From an uncultured bacterium (lineage in GTDB: Bacteria; Patescibacteriota; Gracilibacteria; UBA4473): a stretch of 13,058 nt of DNA. The position numbers were made by a program, and so were the translations under genes. The first letter of the stretch is position 1. Each line of letters starts with the position of its first letter. The notes under the pieces are model-generated. The model saw only the letters and a program-made list of their open reading frames with translations. It searched no databases and was not told the origin of the DNA. Shown one piece after another: positions 12,936-13,058 of the stretch. The DNA is taken from NCBI GenBank assembly GCA_947311285.1, contig CAMZKS010000078.1, forward strand, positions 1 to 13,058. Reading direction: 5' to 3'.

Positions 12936-13058
12936 TTAGAGTTTATTATATAAGTCTGCCCAGTCTGGGTTTAGTTTTTCAATCAATTTTAGTTTCCACA
13001 GACGCTTCCATTTTTTAAGTTGGGTCTCTCGGTTTCTAAATTCATAAAAATCATCAAA
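12936..13058 (-). CDS. GIY-YIG family endonuclease, C-terminal end (partial)
   Basis: The frame runs off the window edge and gives the last 40 residues before TAA at 12936-12938. The sequence FRNRETQLKKWKRLWKLKLIEKLNPDWADLY matches the highly conserved tail of small (about 80-100 residue) UvrC-like GIY-YIG nucleases, where [IR]xREKQLKKWKRxWKxxLIEKxNPxWxDL is characteristic. The GIY-YIG motif itself would lie outside the window. These single-domain nucleases are common, often multi-copy, and their cellular role is mostly unknown. The gene faces the repeat cluster at 12772-12902, which begins 33 bases past its stop. Confidence 0.8.
   Translation of the reverse strand, partial: FDDFYEFRNRETQLKKWKRLWKLKLIEKLNPDWADLYNKL

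Noticed and set aside
1..13058. Alternative genetic code with UGA read as glycine, as in some Patescibacteria
   Set aside because: RF2 is present and several clear genes end at UGA with products of normal length.

Overview
The window looks like a stretch of chromosome from a small-genome, low-GC bacterium. My best guess is a member of the Candidate Phyla Radiation / Patescibacteria. The reasons are indirect: a bare ftsA-ftsZ pair without the rest of the dcw cluster, a stand-alone 5'-3' exonuclease instead of a visible full-length DNA polymerase I, orphan secreted proteins with no clear family, several genes with little or no Shine-Dalgarno sequence, and small toxin-antitoxin pairs. UGA is a real stop codon here: it ends the first toxin gene, the exonuclease and the PH-domain gene, and release factor 2 is encoded. 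This argues against the UGA-recoded lineages (Gracilibacteria, Absconditabacteria). No phylogenetic marker is decisive, so the taxonomy is an inference.

Layout. At 1-990 the end of an unknown + strand gene converges on a Ca2+/cation antiporter (-). At 1091-1623 lies an AbrB-type antitoxin / RelE-type toxin operon with a good sigma70 promoter overlapped by a repeated octamer. From 6507 down to 1617 the - strand carries the housekeeping block: 5'-3' exonuclease with a C-terminal clamp-binding motif, a gap of about 335 bases, ftsA, ftsZ, a strong terminator, then prfB (RF2). At 6600-7306 the + strand carries a single-domain GT5/glycogen-synthase-like protein, a terminator and tRNA-Leu(UAG). From 10189 down to 7424 the - strand carries signal peptidase I followed by two secreted orphan proteins, one with FN3-like domains and one with a four-cysteine head and an Arg/Lys-rich tail. 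At 10379-11754 on the + strand are a membrane PH-domain protein with a near-leaderless promoter and a Phd/RelE toxin-antitoxin pair. At 12068-12673 is an orphan gene with clearly higher G+C than its surroundings. At 12936-13058 the window ends inside the 3' end of a GIY-YIG endonuclease gene (-).

The strongest unexplained signal is a family of short palindromic repeats. The consensus is GACTGGATCCC, a variable stem-loop, then GGGAA. Five copies lie at 10261-10336 and 12772-12902. They sit in alternating orientation, and two of the pairs share the same inverted arrangement and spacing (a REPIN-like or MITE-like composite). Stem bases change while pairing is kept. Three copies lie between the high-GC orphan gene and the GIY-YIG nuclease gene, which raises the possibility of a mobile or recently rearranged locus.

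How the genes work together: FtsA anchors FtsZ for division, and RF2 ends translation at UGA/UAA. The exonuclease probably removes RNA primers or flaps while held on the DNA clamp. LepB would cleave the signal peptides of the two secreted proteins beside it. The two toxin-antitoxin pairs are typical accessory modules tucked between housekeeping genes.
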